Shown: positions 35,298 to 48,903 of the stretch, one piece after another
Numbering within the stretch: position 1 is the first letter of the stretch
Layout of the letters: each line of letters begins with the position of its first letter
NCBI GenBank assembly: GCA_024803745.1
Contig: JANJXV010000024.1
Span: forward strand, 10,865,427-10,929,426
Origin: Megascapheus bottae
Lineage: Eukaryota; Chordata; Mammalia; Rodentia; Geomyidae
DNA length: 64,000 bases
Reading direction: 5' to 3'
Notes under the pieces: model-generated
Told to the model about the DNA's origin: nothing
Seen by the model: the letters and a program-made list of their open reading frames with translations, nothing else
The model's database searches: none
Program-made: the position numbers and the translations under genes

Positions 35298-35312
35298 AGA
35301 TACTAAGATTTT

Positions 35313-36895
35313 AAAGTACACAACTCACATGATGACAGAGATGTCATCAATGTTGTAGGAAGAGTTGCAAATGATATAGAACTAATGAATTTTCATCAGC
35401 ACTCTCCGATCATTTCAGAATGGGTTAAGTTACTACCATTTGCAATTCCCATTAATATCATTGTCATGTAAAAGGTTTAATCTTCAGCTATTTTTGTTCT
35501 GGATAAAAATCTTTGTCATTAAAATGAGGGATGATTTTGATATTTAATATATTCCATGGCATACTCTAGTGTGGTACTAATTTGGCCTTTTCAGTCTTCT
35601 GCATATTAATTGATAAGCCATCCCCCCTCCACTCCCCGAGATAAGTGAAAACTGAAATAAAATGGACAGCCAATCGAGCTGCGGAATACAGAAGAAATAA
35701 CACAGAAAGCACTAAAATTATTTTCACCCATTTTAATGACTACTATTTAGAAAAAAAAGTAGGAATGATGAATGGTAACATCTGAATACTTTTATGTGAC
35801 AATATTACCAAAACATAGAAATGTTCTCCAAAAGTGAAAACTAAGGGTTTCTTATTTTAATCAGAAGAATAAAACTGTACTCTCACTTAACTTGTAGAAC
35901 AAAACATTATGTCAGATTCCACAACAATTGACAAATGACATCCTGTATTGAATTTTCCATAGCAATCTGTTTCGTGCACACGAAATGTGTCTTGGCATTA
36001 AAGAATGTCCAAGATCACTGCAGAAAACTTTTTCAACACACATATTTTGTTGATGCCTTCTCATGGTGAATTATCACTCTGGTAAGAACTGACATCAGCT
36101 GCTTAAATAATGCATTAATGCTACTTCCAGAAGCTATTGTTTTCATCTAAGTGGGCATTTTCTTTCATGATAAACTTGGGGCTTTTATTCAAGATGAGAA
36201 TATAATTTAAAGTTCAATAGATTATTTCCAATCATTTTTATAGTGATAGTGACATAATTTAAAATTCCAAAGAGCAAAGATTAGACACTGCCAGTATGAT
36301 CAGGTGTCCAATTAAATCAATTAACCTGAAGTAGCTAACGAGACTAGCTTTTCTCTAGTTTCTACTACAGTATGGGCATAGAATAAATGTTAAATAGAAA
36401 ACCTATTGTGCATAATAAATGTCCATATTCTGCTATATACAGAAGAACTACAGCAAGCATCTACAAGTCTTTCAAATGAAAGTCTTATTTTAATAACTTT
36501 ATATTCTTTGCCTTTGATTACTATGGTTAAGTCCATACCATCCCTCTCATCTTTCCCTGAGTCAAAGCCTTCAAGAAAGATTATAAATTAATCAACATAA
36601 TTTCTCCAAATTGAAAATATCCGATGAACATGCAAATCTTGCCATAAAATGCTCTATCTCATGTTGAAAATTTTATTTTTAGTAAGAGTACCAGTATCGT
36701 ATTTCTTTTCATCCCTAAAGATACATGGTGGACTAATTAGCAATAAGGCTTGTGTTCTAAGTTGTTTTAGGTTGTTGTTTTGTCTCGTTCTGTTTATTCC
36801 AAGGAGTGGAACGAATTTATGACCACATGGGTAAACATACAACTTGGTGAGAAGTCTAAGGAGATTTCAATAAGCATTGTGGAGAAAGCCTAGGA
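35313..36895. other. Repeat-poor AT-rich block, candidate conserved non-coding sequence
   Basis: About 1.6 kb with no recognisable repeat immediately downstream (in gene direction) of the GRM8 exon region. Motifs such as GCATTAATGCTACTTCC and AATTGACAAATGACA look enhancer-like, but this is only an impression. Confidence 0.3.
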
Positions 36896-36896
36896 T

Positions 36897-37032
36897 GTAC
36901 ACTGGGCATGCGTTTTACCTCTGTAACCCCAGCATTCAGGAAGCTAAGACAGAAGGGCAATGATTGTGAGGCTAGTCTGAGATACATAGTGAGTTTCAGG
37001 CCAGGCTGGGATACAGAAAGGGATCTATAAAA
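36897..37032 (+). mobile_element. B1 SINE (7SL RNA-derived)
   Basis: ACTGGGCATGCGTTTTACCT, GTAACCCCAGCATTCAGGAA, GAGGCTAGTCTGAGATACAT, AGTGAGTTTCAGGCCAGGCT: includes the internal duplication typical of rodent B1. A short GAAAGG-type tail follows. Confidence 0.85.
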
Positions 37033-38694
<1,662 letters not shown>

Positions 38695-38695
38695 G

Positions 38696-39141
38696 CTGGG
38701 TGTGGTGGCTCACACCTGTAATCCTAGCTACTCAGGAGACTGAGATCTGAGGATCAAGGTTCAAAGCCAGCCCAGGCACAAAAGGACCTGAGACTCTTTT
38801 TTTTTTTTGCCAGTCCTGGGCTTGAGCTCAGAGCCTGAGCACTGTCCTTGGACTTTCTCAAGGCTAGAGCTCTACCACTTGAGCCTCAGCACCACTTCCG
38901 GCTTTTTTCTATGTATGTGGTACCGAGGAATCGAACCCGGGTCTTCATGCATGCTAGGCAAGCACTTTAACCACTAGGCCAAATTCCCGGCCAGGACCTG
39001 AGACTCTTATCTCCAGTTAAACTCTAGAAAATGGAAAGTGGAGCTTGGCTCAAGGGTAGGGCAGTAGCCTTGAGCTGAAGAGCTCAGGGACAGCACCCAG
39101 GCTGAGTTCAAGCCCCATGACCCAGCCAAAAAAAAAAAAAA
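38696..39141 (+). mobile_element. 7SL/B1-type + Geo-like dimeric SINE split by a nested SINE
   Basis: GCTGGGTGTGGTGGCTCACA start, CTACTCAGGAGACTGAGATC, then the interruption at 38799-38992. It resumes with ATCTCCAGTTAAACTC, CACCCAGGCTGAGTTCAAGC and a pure A tail. Short flanking repeat near CATCAG. Confidence 0.93.
38799..38992 (-). mobile_element. IDL-Geo dimeric SINE nested in another SINE
   Basis: On the minus strand: GGCCGGGAATTTGGCCTAGT, B box GGTTCGATTCC, right monomer GCCGGAAGTGGTGCTGAGGC, CCCAGGACTGGC, A tail. Flanked by a perfect 16-bp duplication AGGACCTGAGACTCTT at 38783-38798 and 38993-39008, made from the host SINE. Confidence 0.95.
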
Positions 39142-42125
39142 ATCCATCAGATCTTACAGTGACCAATGCCCTTCTAATTCTAGAGCCATCTACCCAGTAT
39201 TAGTGGCAAACGACATCACTAGCTTCCTCCAATACACATAAAAGCATGAGACACTCAGATGTGCAAAACAACATATCTGGAGCTCTCCAGGGTGCTCAGA
39301 AGCATTCAGCCTCTGTGAATGCCTTCTGTGTCCACCTATCTACCTATCTACCTACGTGAGCACAACAATGACTACTGAATCCGGCCTTTTTAACCCTAAA
39401 GGCCTCCTACTCTATTCTCTTGGTGGGGATCATGTTAACTTACTTATCAACATCAGGTGACCATGAAAACTATCTGACCTACCTATTCTTGCCCTTTGCT
39501 TTCTCTGCTAGAAAACAGCTGTGGGGTTGACAAAAGGTTACCTTATGCCTCTGTAGTTCAGGTTTGTTCAGAAAGGCACTCCTTCCAATTTCAAACCAAA
39601 CGCCAAACTTTGACCTTTTTTGCTTTTTATCACTTTTGCTTCAAGAACTCAGGTAAAAGACCACAATGGCTCAGTGACATCTTCTCCCTCTTAGGGAAGA
39701 AAAAGAAAAACCTTTCCAAAGATCAAAACATTGAGTATCTCTGTGCTCTAATAGAAGAGATTCAATAGTCTGAACTTGATATTGGAAGAAATTCTGTATG
39801 TGAGTGTGGGGTGTGTGCACACACACTCTCAGGGAAGAGGAGAGTATTTTATAGGAAATTCTATGACACTGTACAATTTCCTTGTCATATCTGGAGACAT
39901 AACCCTCCCACTTTCTCAGCTACTCAGAGTAAAGCAGTAAACTGTTTTATCCAACCCCCATCCTGTCTATAATAATGAGGCAACCCTTTCTAAAAGTGAG
40001 CACAAAGTGTGAAAATTGAGTGTTTGAAACCAAAACTAATTATCTCAAATTACTACCTTCAGTCAGTCACTTCCAGGGCTGCTTAATTAGCAGTCAGCAT
40101 CATGTTTAGGATTAATTAAACAGGTGTAAAGGGTATAGAAAATAAAAGTGCAGATAGAAGATAGTTGTTTGATTAATTCAGTAATGGACTTTCTCCCCAA
40201 AGTCCTGGAGAGTTTTCTCTTTGGAGATCAATGTGTGAAAAAGCAATGACAGACTGCACATTTATAATTTCATGGGTTTTTTCTGTTTTGAACTTCAAGA
40301 TAATATACATCATGGTACAGTGATAGTATTTCAAAACAACTTTCCAGGCCCTCAGAAAGTCACATCTCATTTTTATGTTGCTGTAGTCGACCACCAAAGC
40401 CTAACTCATTAAGCATTTTAATTTATATGCCAGTATCCCCAATATTATCAATGTCCTCTAATGAAACCCCTACTGACAACTGAAGTGAGAACATATTAAA
40501 GACTTGCAATATTTCCTTTTCAACTCCCCACATCAAATCTGCCCTCTATACCCTCTTAATCCTGGAGGTTTCTTCTGCCACAAATAATACCCACAACAAT
40601 CAGGAAAGTATTCAGTGAAAGAGAGACGTTGAGAGTGAGGTGAAAGGAAAAAGAAAAGAAAAAAAGAAGGCAGCCTTTATCAGTTCTATTCTTTTAAACA
40701 AATACTATATGTATAATCCTCTGTTGACTCCCACTTACTTGGCAACTTTAAGGATGAAATCTTCCGTCTGGCTCAGAAAAAGAACCAGACTCTGTGCTTG
40801 CCTCTCTCTCTGACTAGTGTCTTCTGTCCATACTCTGACAGCATCTGGATCTTTGTCCATGCTAGTCCCTGTGCATGATAAACGAGATTGTCCCCTCCAC
40901 CCTGCCTCCAAATCACTTCCTTGGGCAGCTTCCACTATCTCCATCAGCTTTTCTTTTGCTGTTCCTCATACCCATACCCCTCATCCTCTGTTTTTAGAAT
41001 CCTTATTGTCTTCTGATATATGATCCTCTCAGGAACAAGGGCATTACTGACTTGTTGTCCATAGCACCTAACAAAGCAAGCACTCAATAAGTATATGGAG
41101 GCAATTAATTGATTCGAATATAACAGGAAATCTGATACGATGTGTTGCATTGAAGTGTCAAGCAGGCTTTACTTGCCCCACCTCAACCCTTCTCCTTCCT
41201 GCTGTGTTTCCTATGAGGCTTCCTTTCCTAATGTTTTCTTCCCTCAAGCTTCCAGTTGACTTTAGCCAAAGGAAGGCATCAGCAGAACAGGGGAAGACAA
41301 GAGAAGGCAGAAGGCAGAATTCATTCCTCTAGCTTCTTTCCCAATAGGCAATGTATTTTCCAACCTGAGCCCTCAGTCAATAGCTAAAGTTCAGATCAGG
41401 CTCTAGGAGCATACTCCACCCTTGTAAGAACTCTAACAAACCTCTCACCATTGTTAGTTACTGAATACTTTACTTATGTAAGGTGTGATGCCCATACCTT
41501 ACAAATGGCCTTTGTGCTAACCGCTCTCCCACTGTCCTTCCAGAGTGCCAACAGCCTAGCTAATATGACTAACATACCCCTGTGATGGGTCTCTGTGAAG
41601 GAACAGGTCATTGCCATATCCCTCAGCCTCCATCATACCCAAATCTCTTAGTCCTGTTACACCTGCTTTCCCTTCCAGCAGTCTCCCTCACGTCCTTATG
41701 TGACTCTCCCTTTTCCTTCTCTCAAAGCTCCTGTAACATCAAACTGCATATTTGAAAACACCTGTCATTTTGCTTCTCCTTGCTTCTCATTATTCTTTGT
41801 GCTGAGGTTTCATAAGAATAAGATGTGTGCTTAAAATAAGTCCATATTACCATTATCCAAATAAAGAATATTTGAGGTGATTAATTACACAACTCTTCAT
41901 TACCAGAGCTTGCCTTTAACTCTCACTTTTCTCATTACATTCTTACTTCTTCCCACAGAAATGGAGGTTCACAGACCCAACTCCACTCTTCTTGTTTCCA
42001 AGTAAAGATTTCCTGTCTAGCTTCCCCCATTTCTTTACTCTCCCCTAAGAAACTAAATCAAGAGACTACATTGATTGGGAGAAATATATAGGAAGGTCTC
42101 CCTTTATGTTCTGTCCTGCCCCTGA
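39142..42125. other. Unique intronic sequence
   Basis: No gene recognised. The + strand open frame near 39496-39768 has no known motif. A purine run lies at 40640-40670. A short L2/MIR-like end (CAAGCACTCAATAAGTATAT) is at about 41078. Confidence 0.5.
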
Positions 42126-42290
42126 CCACATACATATACATTCATATATACATATATATATCCCTGTGTGTAATGTATATGTTTATATGAGTGCATATAC
42201 ATATGTATATGCACTCTCTACATATTCATATATTTCCTGAGATATATATGTATATATAGATAGATATAGATATAGATATAGATATGAGAC
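42126..42290. repeat. AT-rich TA/CATA/GATA low-complexity region
   Basis: Runs of TATACATA, TATATG and finally GATATA units. It contains a perfect 28-bp palindrome at 42189-42216. Confidence 0.9.
42189..42216. repeat. Perfect 28-bp palindrome
   Basis: The left half GAGTGCATATACAT is followed directly by its exact reverse complement ATGTATATGCACTC, with no spacer. The outer GAGTGC/GCACTC arms are not simple TA repeat, so it is more than a low-complexity accident. Confidence 0.95.
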
Positions 42291-43320
42291 CAGGCAGTAT
42301 TTTCTTCTTTAGAGAAGAAACACACTGCTTGCAATAGTCTTCTGGCAACTAGTTGTGTGAGAGAGAGGTGGCGTCCATACTAATGGCTAGATGGATGGGC
42401 TTCAAGTCTTTTGGGTAGGTAGAAGTAGGTCTCAAGGTTAACATTTGGTGTAGAAGTATAAAACAGTAGTTCAGCCTCAGGTCCAAACTGAATTCTTTCC
42501 GATATGCTTCTTAACAGACAGCTTTGTGTCTGGAGAGCTTTTCTGTGCTTACCTAGCAGTTAGTAAATCTAATTACTTGATCTCCATTTAGCTAGTGATT
42601 CTGTGCCTCTTGGACTTACAAGTCTAGGAAGACATTTCAAAAGCTTGATGTAGAGTTCAAGAAGTAACTGCTCTATTTCAAAAGAAATTCATTCACTGGT
42701 ATTCATAAATGCATATTTTAATGTAACTTAGAAGAGACTATTATCCTTCAGTGGGTACCTCTACTTTTCCCATATGAAACTCTTGACTTTTCCCAGGTTA
42801 TTTGTCCACTCAGGACCAGACTACATTTCCCAGACTTCCTGAAAGTGTCCTTGAAGAGAAAGGATATTCCTTTCTTGTGCTCTTCCTTCTTCCTTAATGA
42901 CTGGAATTCAGACATTAATCAAGGATCCTTCTTATCATTTTCCTCCATGTACTCCAACTTTAAAAGATTTGCTTTCTTTAAAACTATTTCAGTGGAAAGT
43001 TACCCATTTCTCTTATTATTCAATATCAAAAGTCTACTCAGCTTCTAAAGTTTCTAAACCACATGAGCTAGTCACAAGCTGAAGTGTTAGAATTCCTGTC
43101 CAAGTCTGTAGACTATGCAGATTCATCACAGAGAAACACATTATCACCGCCAAGCTCTTTGGGATGCTACAATTGGCCACATAAACCCCAGAAGTATCTT
43201 GAGCAATACTGTGAAAGCCCATGGAACTCAAAATTTCAATACAGAACAAAAATTACACGTCTAACTAAAGACAAAAGTCACAGATGATTTAATCATTTAC
43301 CTCTTCTGGCTGATCTTTAC
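42291..43320. other. Unique intronic sequence
   Basis: Nothing recognised on either strand. Confidence 0.45.
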
Positions 43321-43441
43321 CTGCAGACTGATGATCTATAGACATAGCTAAAGGTGTTTGTACCTCCTCACACATGACCTTTACGGACTGCGGTAAGTCT
43401 TGTCTACACAGAATGAGCTCTGCTTCTTTTCTCGATAGTTT
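43281..43441 (-). pseudogene. Unidentified gene-like open segment (retrocopy remnant or cryptic exon)
   Basis: The minus strand from 43441 reads KLSRKEAELILCRQDL, continues through VKVMCEEVQTPLAMS to KDQPEEVND and stops at about 43291. The composition is protein-like and balanced. The segment starts after an AG (AAATCAG) and contains CTGCAG|GTAAAG, a donor-like site at about 43321. Its relation to the segment at 43682-43911 is uncertain. I do not recognise the protein. Confidence 0.3.
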
Positions 43442-43681
43442 CTGATTTTTTTCTTGCCAAAGAACTCAAGGAAGGTAAGACCCTGGAGAAGACTTCTACT
43501 TAGCCACCGAAGGCACAGCTAAGAGAAACCTTAAAGAATTGTAAGAAATTGAAATCTTCCTGCAAAGAAATCCGTACAACACAGGTTTTCAGACAGAAGA
43601 CCTGGGTCACACACATCTTTACAATCAATTCTTGCTTTTAAAAAAAAGCCATTCGTTCTTTTATCTCTGCAAACAACCTTG

Positions 43682-43911
43682 CTCATCCATTGATTGTCGA
43701 ACTTGGTGGGGCAGGTTGGCAGGATTCTGTGTGCCGTTCAATAGCATCACTGGTTTTCTCCAGTAAAGGATCAGCTTGACACTCTGCTCTTCCCTCAGGA
43801 GGTAGTGCTTGCCTGAGCACTTCTCCAGTGATGGTGGCCTTAGCAACAGTGGCCATCGCAACGATTACTTCCTGCCACTCAGACATGCCATAGATTTGTT
43901 GTTGCTGCAAA
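43682..43911 (-). pseudogene. Unidentified gene-like open segment (retrocopy remnant or cryptic exon)
   Basis: The minus strand, after TTTTGCAG, reads QQQIYGMSEWQEVIVAMAT, continues with AKATITGEVLRQALPPEG and on to SSTING, then a stop at about 43685. After that stop the same frame continues RLFAEIKERMA. About 75 residues are open, with plausible amino-acid usage and CpG (GCGATG, AATCGTTGCG) higher than the surroundings. No family was recognised. It could be a decayed processed pseudogene or chance. Confidence 0.3.
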
Positions 43912-45230
43912 ACTCAGGCCCAGAAAAGGGTAATGACTGCTACCATTAACTTTCTCTTCTCAGACTTCATTGCACTGTAGTATTAAAGCTACTAGATGCT
44001 CATGGCGAAACATGACTGTATAATCAGAAATTAGAAAGCAATGAGGATTTGGGTATAGAAAGCCATGCCTGGAATCTGCCGTCTACTCTTAAACACTGCC
44101 CTGAGCTTTCATACTCCTCTCGGCATCATGAAAAATGGCATAAGGGCAAAAGAGGAAGGAAATGTAGAGCCAAAAGATGATAAAGAAGAGTGATAAGTCA
44201 CCAAGATTTTCCCAAAAGCATAAAGTATATCCTCCATTTATTAAGCCTGCTCAAAACAACCCTTTTCACATAGTAGGTAGTTTCTGAGCTTCTTGTTCAT
44301 ATAAGCTATTGCCAAATGGGAAATATTTTTTCTTTCTCTTCAGTTGAGTTCTCATAGGTGACAAAGAGGAGGTCCTGGAGCATTGGGTTTTCTTTTGCTA
44401 AGCAGCAGAAGAAACAGACAATGCCTATAGAAACAGGAAATTGTGGAGGCCAGAGACAAGAAAACCTTCATTGTTCACTGTGCTGCATTCGTATAATTTT
44501 CGCCTACATCAGCTTCCTCACACTAGGCAAAGCTTTCTATACACACCCACATCAAAAGGCTGTGTGATAGTTAACACAGCCGAGTATAATTCAGTGTTAG
44601 GAAGTTTAAGATCTTAGGTTTAATCCTCTTCTGTACTAAGGATGTAGACCTGCAGACCACACCCCCTCACCAGATTCTTCCATTTCACAAACATACATAG
44701 CACTGCTGCCAAAGTCAGCCTTGACAAGGTTCATGCAACCAGCAGGAGTTGTGAATGGAAGCCCCCACGATAAAAGAACATAGCCAGCCCATCACAGGCC
44801 CACGAGGAATTATATCTTGATGTCTCCCATACATACCTCCTACTGGGCCACTGACAGAACACACTGGAAGCCAAATGGCCAGACAATCTTTTGAGGGTGC
44901 TATCTGTGCAGTGGAGTCTCCTACTCAGCAAGCAGAAAGGAAAAAAGAGGGAAGGTGGATGAGGAGGGAAAAATAGAAACCTTCTGTCCCGGGTGACATT
45001 AGATGCTAATTATTGGACACTTAATATTACATTTATGCATGATTGTGATATTTCATTCTACTACATTAAATTATGGTATACTAACTTGAAGTTCCCAAAT
45101 ACTGGGCAGAAAATCTACATCGAGACATTTTGGGTTGGTATTGAATCTCTAAATCCTAAAACCAAGCCGATTAAGGTAAAGTTTCCTTAGGAAAATAACT
45201 AATACCCTACCTGTTTTTGTTTTGCTTTGA
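43912..45230. other. Unique intronic sequence
   Basis: No gene or confident repeat. Confidence 0.5.
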
Positions 45231-45231
45231 T

Positions 45232-45335
45232 GCTTAATTAGAAATGAGTCTCACAAAAATTCCTGCCAAGTTTTCAGATCTCAGCCTCCTGAGTAGCTAG
45301 TACTTCAGGCATGAGCCATCAGTGCCAACTTGGGG
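45232..45335 (-). mobile_element. 7SL/B1-type left arm SINE fragment
   Basis: On the + strand, CAGATCTCAGCCTCCTGAGT AGCTAG and CATGAGCCATCAGTGCC are the inverted left arm. The right arm is missing. Confidence 0.75.
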
Positions 45336-46185
45336 GTTTATTTTTGTTCTTTTTTTTAATGTAATGGTTATAATGAAATTGGTAATGGCATTTGACTTCA
45401 AATCTGCTTACTTAAAATTAAAGACAAGCAATCTGTGAACACAAAAGAATTTACATACAAACAAGCATAAATGAACCTTATAAGATTAATATACTTTTTT
45501 AAATATCTTCTACTTATATTTTACGTTGGGAAACCATAAGGGCTCCTAAGGGAAAGAGTTGCAATAGTCTATCTAGTCATTAGCAGTGTAAAGATATTTA
45601 AGCCAAGGTATCATACATCTAGTTTCATTCAAAAGTTTAAATATGAAGTTGGATTAAAGCCTTCACTATTGGAGGAAAAACTTCACTATTTGAACTGATT
45701 ACAATTCTCTAGTTTAAAGCTTCTCTTGATTAATTTTCCTCTAAGTGAACACCATATTCTTCTCTGATTTCTCTACAATTCATTACTTGGTGATTGCTAG
45801 ATTATAACCATGGTATATACAATATTACATACAAGTTTAAAAGGTTAATTCAGTACAGACCTTTGTTTTGATCAGTGGTTAAATTAAAATCAATGTCTGT
45901 TGAATTGTTACACCAAAAATCTTAAATTTTTATTTAAAGAATTTTATTATGTAAGGTGCCAGTCACTATAAACCGTCTGAAAAAGATACATGGTCCTCAA
46001 ACCCTTGCAGCATGCCTTCCAGGGAAAAGACAGGCATTAAGTAAACAAGTCACAGCAAGCACTATGAAAGTGAGGTATAGATTGCCAGGAGTTCCAGGGT
46101 CACACAGCTGGAGTGGAAGGGGATGTGTATGGGGGAAGCAGGCTTCCCTGATGAAGTGAAATTAACACATAAAACAGGGAGGAGG
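45336..46185. other. Intronic sequence
   Basis: AT-rich. The part 45950-46080 (GGGAAAAGACAGGCATTAAG TAAACAAG) hints at an old interspersed repeat that I could not name. Confidence 0.4.
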
Positions 46186-46187
46186 AA

Positions 46188-46368
46188 GAGCTCACTTCTC
46201 AAATCCTAGCTACTCAGGAGGCTGAAATCTGAAGACTGAGGTTCAATACTAGCAGGGGCAGTAAAGTCTCCAATTAATCACCAGAAAACTGGGTGTGGCA
46301 CTGTGGTTTAAAGTGGTAATGGACTATCCATTAGTGTTCAAGCCCTACAACCAACAAAAAAAAAAAAG
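46188..46368 (+). mobile_element. 7SL/B1-type + Geo-like dimeric SINE, truncated at its start
   Basis: AAATCCTAGCTACTCAGGAG, linker CTCCAATTAATCACCAG, right arm GTGTTCAAGCCCTAC, A tail at 46356. Confidence 0.85.
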
Positions 46369-46560
46369 GAGGGAAAAAGGAAGTCAAATTAAATCCTACC
46401 CATAGATAATTTCTCATTCAAATTTGCTTAAGTTATATAAAATCCCCAATATGTACAACTGAAAAGGAGACTCAATCAACTAACAGTACTTAATATTAAA
46501 AACTTGTCCCAAGGGGAAAAAAGTTAAGCAAAAACATTAAATCACTATTTCCCATATTTC
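46369..46560. other. Unique intronic sequence
   Basis: Short; nothing recognised. Confidence 0.4.
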
Positions 46561-46790
46561 ACTTTTTTCTTCTTTAGGTTTTATTTTAAATTTTGATTGA
46601 TTATACCCATTTATGGGATACAGAGGAATGTCTGAATACATGCATGCATACTATAGTGATAAAATCTGAGTAGTTGCATATTTTGAAATTTATCATTCAT
46701 TATTGTTAGCTGCAACCACCTGAGAAATATATTTTCAAGTAGTATATCTTATTGAGGCCATTAAACCAGAATTACGATGAGATTATTGGC
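46561..46790 (-). mobile_element. Ancient L1 (L1M-type) 3' UTR fragment
   Basis: On the + strand, GGTTTTATTTTAAATTTTGA, CATTTATGGGATACAGAGG, ATACATGCATGCATACTATA and ATCTGAGTAGTTGCATATT follow the inverted 3' end of mammalian-wide L1M elements. Confidence 0.7.
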
Positions 46791-48273
46791 AGGAATTCAT
46801 ATAGATCTACACAGATCTTTGAGTTCCAAGTTTTGTAGAGGTAAGGAATGGATGGATGAATACATAGAAGGAGGGTGAATAGATTAATAAATACAGAAGA
46901 AATTAAGCTCAGAAAAGAAACAATTTTAAGAAAAGAGCTCAGAAAAAATAATGCTGATTTCCATTAACAAAAGCACTATCATTTGTTTCCTTAAAATATT
47001 AAAAAAATGAAAAGGAATGCCCTCTTTATTTTGCCCAAGCAGGGAATGCTTTGGAAAAGAATTTCAATACACATGAGAAGCCAGTGAGAACTAATCCTAG
47101 AATATAATCAGAAATCTTTTTTAACAACATAGTATATATGTTCTTAGAATAAAGGGGAAAAAATGGATCTGTCCTCCTGTGAAAACTCCACAAGGTGACC
47201 TAACAGCTAAGGAAGACAGGAAAATGTCATTTTCTGATTTCATTATTTCTAAATATTACTGCCAAGATCCTGGTGCATTCTGGAATAAAAGGCACTTCTT
47301 TGATACCCTTCTCAACAAGGTTTTCAAGCAGCTCTGAGTTTCAAAATGTAATCTCTTTTTGAGTCTTCTTTTAAGCAGAAGGTGAAGAAATTTTAGTTGG
47401 AGGTTTGGGTCATATTTTGTTTGGTTTTGTTTTGTTTGAGTTTCAGTTTTCACTTAGAGCAGGGAAAATGTTCTGTAGACTCATTTTCTTACATGAATAC
47501 CAAAAGATGATCAATTACAATTTCTTATAATAGAAAAACCCAAATGATGTGGTGGCACTTTCTTAGCATCATTTGCTAAATCACTTAAAAATTTAACTTT
47601 CCCACCCACTCATTCCTATCACTGCTGACTTGAAACTTTCACCTAGCATTTAATTTTCCTCTTCTGCTGATTTCCTTGCTGTGCAATCACTACTATGGTT
47701 CAATTTTTTCCCTAAGCATGCCAGCACAAGAACATTTAAACATAAAAAGTTAGTAATTATAACCAACAAATTGAAGTCAATAAACCTGAAGCTGGCAAAT
47801 ATTCTATTTAGACTGGCATCCTGCCGCTCAATAATGCATGATTTGAATCCTGCAAATGAGGGAAAAAGTTAATAAGGATCTTTATCTATGCAAATCAGTT
47901 TTCTGATTCACAGATTCCTTAGATTTTCAGTGATTGTTCACATTCACTTCTATCATGGTCTTCAAGTCATTATTTCTTTTCCACCTGGCATTTAGGTTCC
48001 TGATTCTAAACACCGAAGACCAATAGAAATGTCTGTTTCCACTATGTGACTCAAGTTGGTGCACTCGTGTTAAAATAAAGCCCACATAAGGTTAAAGGTC
48101 TTAATTAGAGGTCAACTTACATAGTGAATCACTTTGCTGTAGCTCCAAAGAGAATCACTGACTTCATTCATGATTATTACAGGGGAATGGGAAAGTAGAT
48201 ACAAGAACTCAAATAATGCAAAATATTTACTATGGACTGGAGAATGCTTCAATAATATAGTCCCTGAAAAAAA
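46791..48273. other. Unique intronic sequence
   Basis: No gene recognised. Confidence 0.5.
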
Positions 48274-48284
48274 TCAGTCCTACT

Positions 48285-48474
48285 GAGCCGGGAGTTTGGC
48301 CTAGTGGTAGAGTGCTTCCTAGCATGCACAAAGACCTGGGTTCGATTCCTCAGTACACATACATGGAAAAAAGCCAAAGTGGTGCTGAGACTCAAGTGGT
48401 AGAGCTCTAGCCTTGAGAAAGTCCAAAGACAATGCTCAGGCCTTGAGCTCAAGCCCAGGACTGGCAAAAAAAAT
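48285..48474 (+). mobile_element. IDL-Geo dimeric SINE with target-site duplication
   Basis: GAGCCGGGAGTTTGGCCTAG, B box GGTTCGATTCC, right monomer ending AAGCCCAGGACTGGC, A tail. The 11-bp duplication TCAGTCCTACT is at 48274-48284 and 48475-48485. Confidence 0.93.
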
Positions 48475-48485
48475 TCAGTCCTACT

Positions 48486-48704
48486 ACAGAGAAGTACACT
48501 AAGTGACCCCAAAGAGAATTGAATTCACCCTTTATTCTCATCTACAATACAATTTTGAGAACACTAGCTTAGTGTTCTTTATAAACCCCTTATGTATCAC
48601 ATTCCACCTGCATACCTAATTCATGCATTACATGTGTACTTGCTGGTTTCAACAACATTTATTTCTGTTGCTTTTTGTTTTCATTATTGTTGGTTGCTTT
48701 GTTT
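48486..48704. other. Unique intronic sequence
   Basis: Short; nothing recognised. Confidence 0.4.
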
Positions 48705-48838
48705 TCGCTAAATTCTCCATCTCCATTTTGTGGGTGAGAAAACTGAGGTCTGGAAAAGTTATGTAGCTCTTCTAAAATTAAATAACTTCTAAATGTCAAA
48801 ACAGCATTCAAACCCGGCACTGTGAATCTAGATTCATC
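48705..48838 (-). mobile_element. MIR SINE fragment
   Basis: CCATTTTGTGGGTGAGAAAA CTGAGG followed by GCATTCAAACCCGGCACT matches inverted MIR ('ccattttacagatgaggaaactgagg ... gggattcgaacccgg'). Confidence 0.75.
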
Positions 48839-48903
48839 TCCAAAACAGATTATCCTTCATAATCTAGCCCTCACTCCTCGCCATATTCCCACCCCATCTT
48901 TTA

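Noticed and set aside
39496..39768. 90-codon + strand frame
   Set aside because: No recognised motif, no splice or promoter support, on the strand opposite to GRM8; probably chance.
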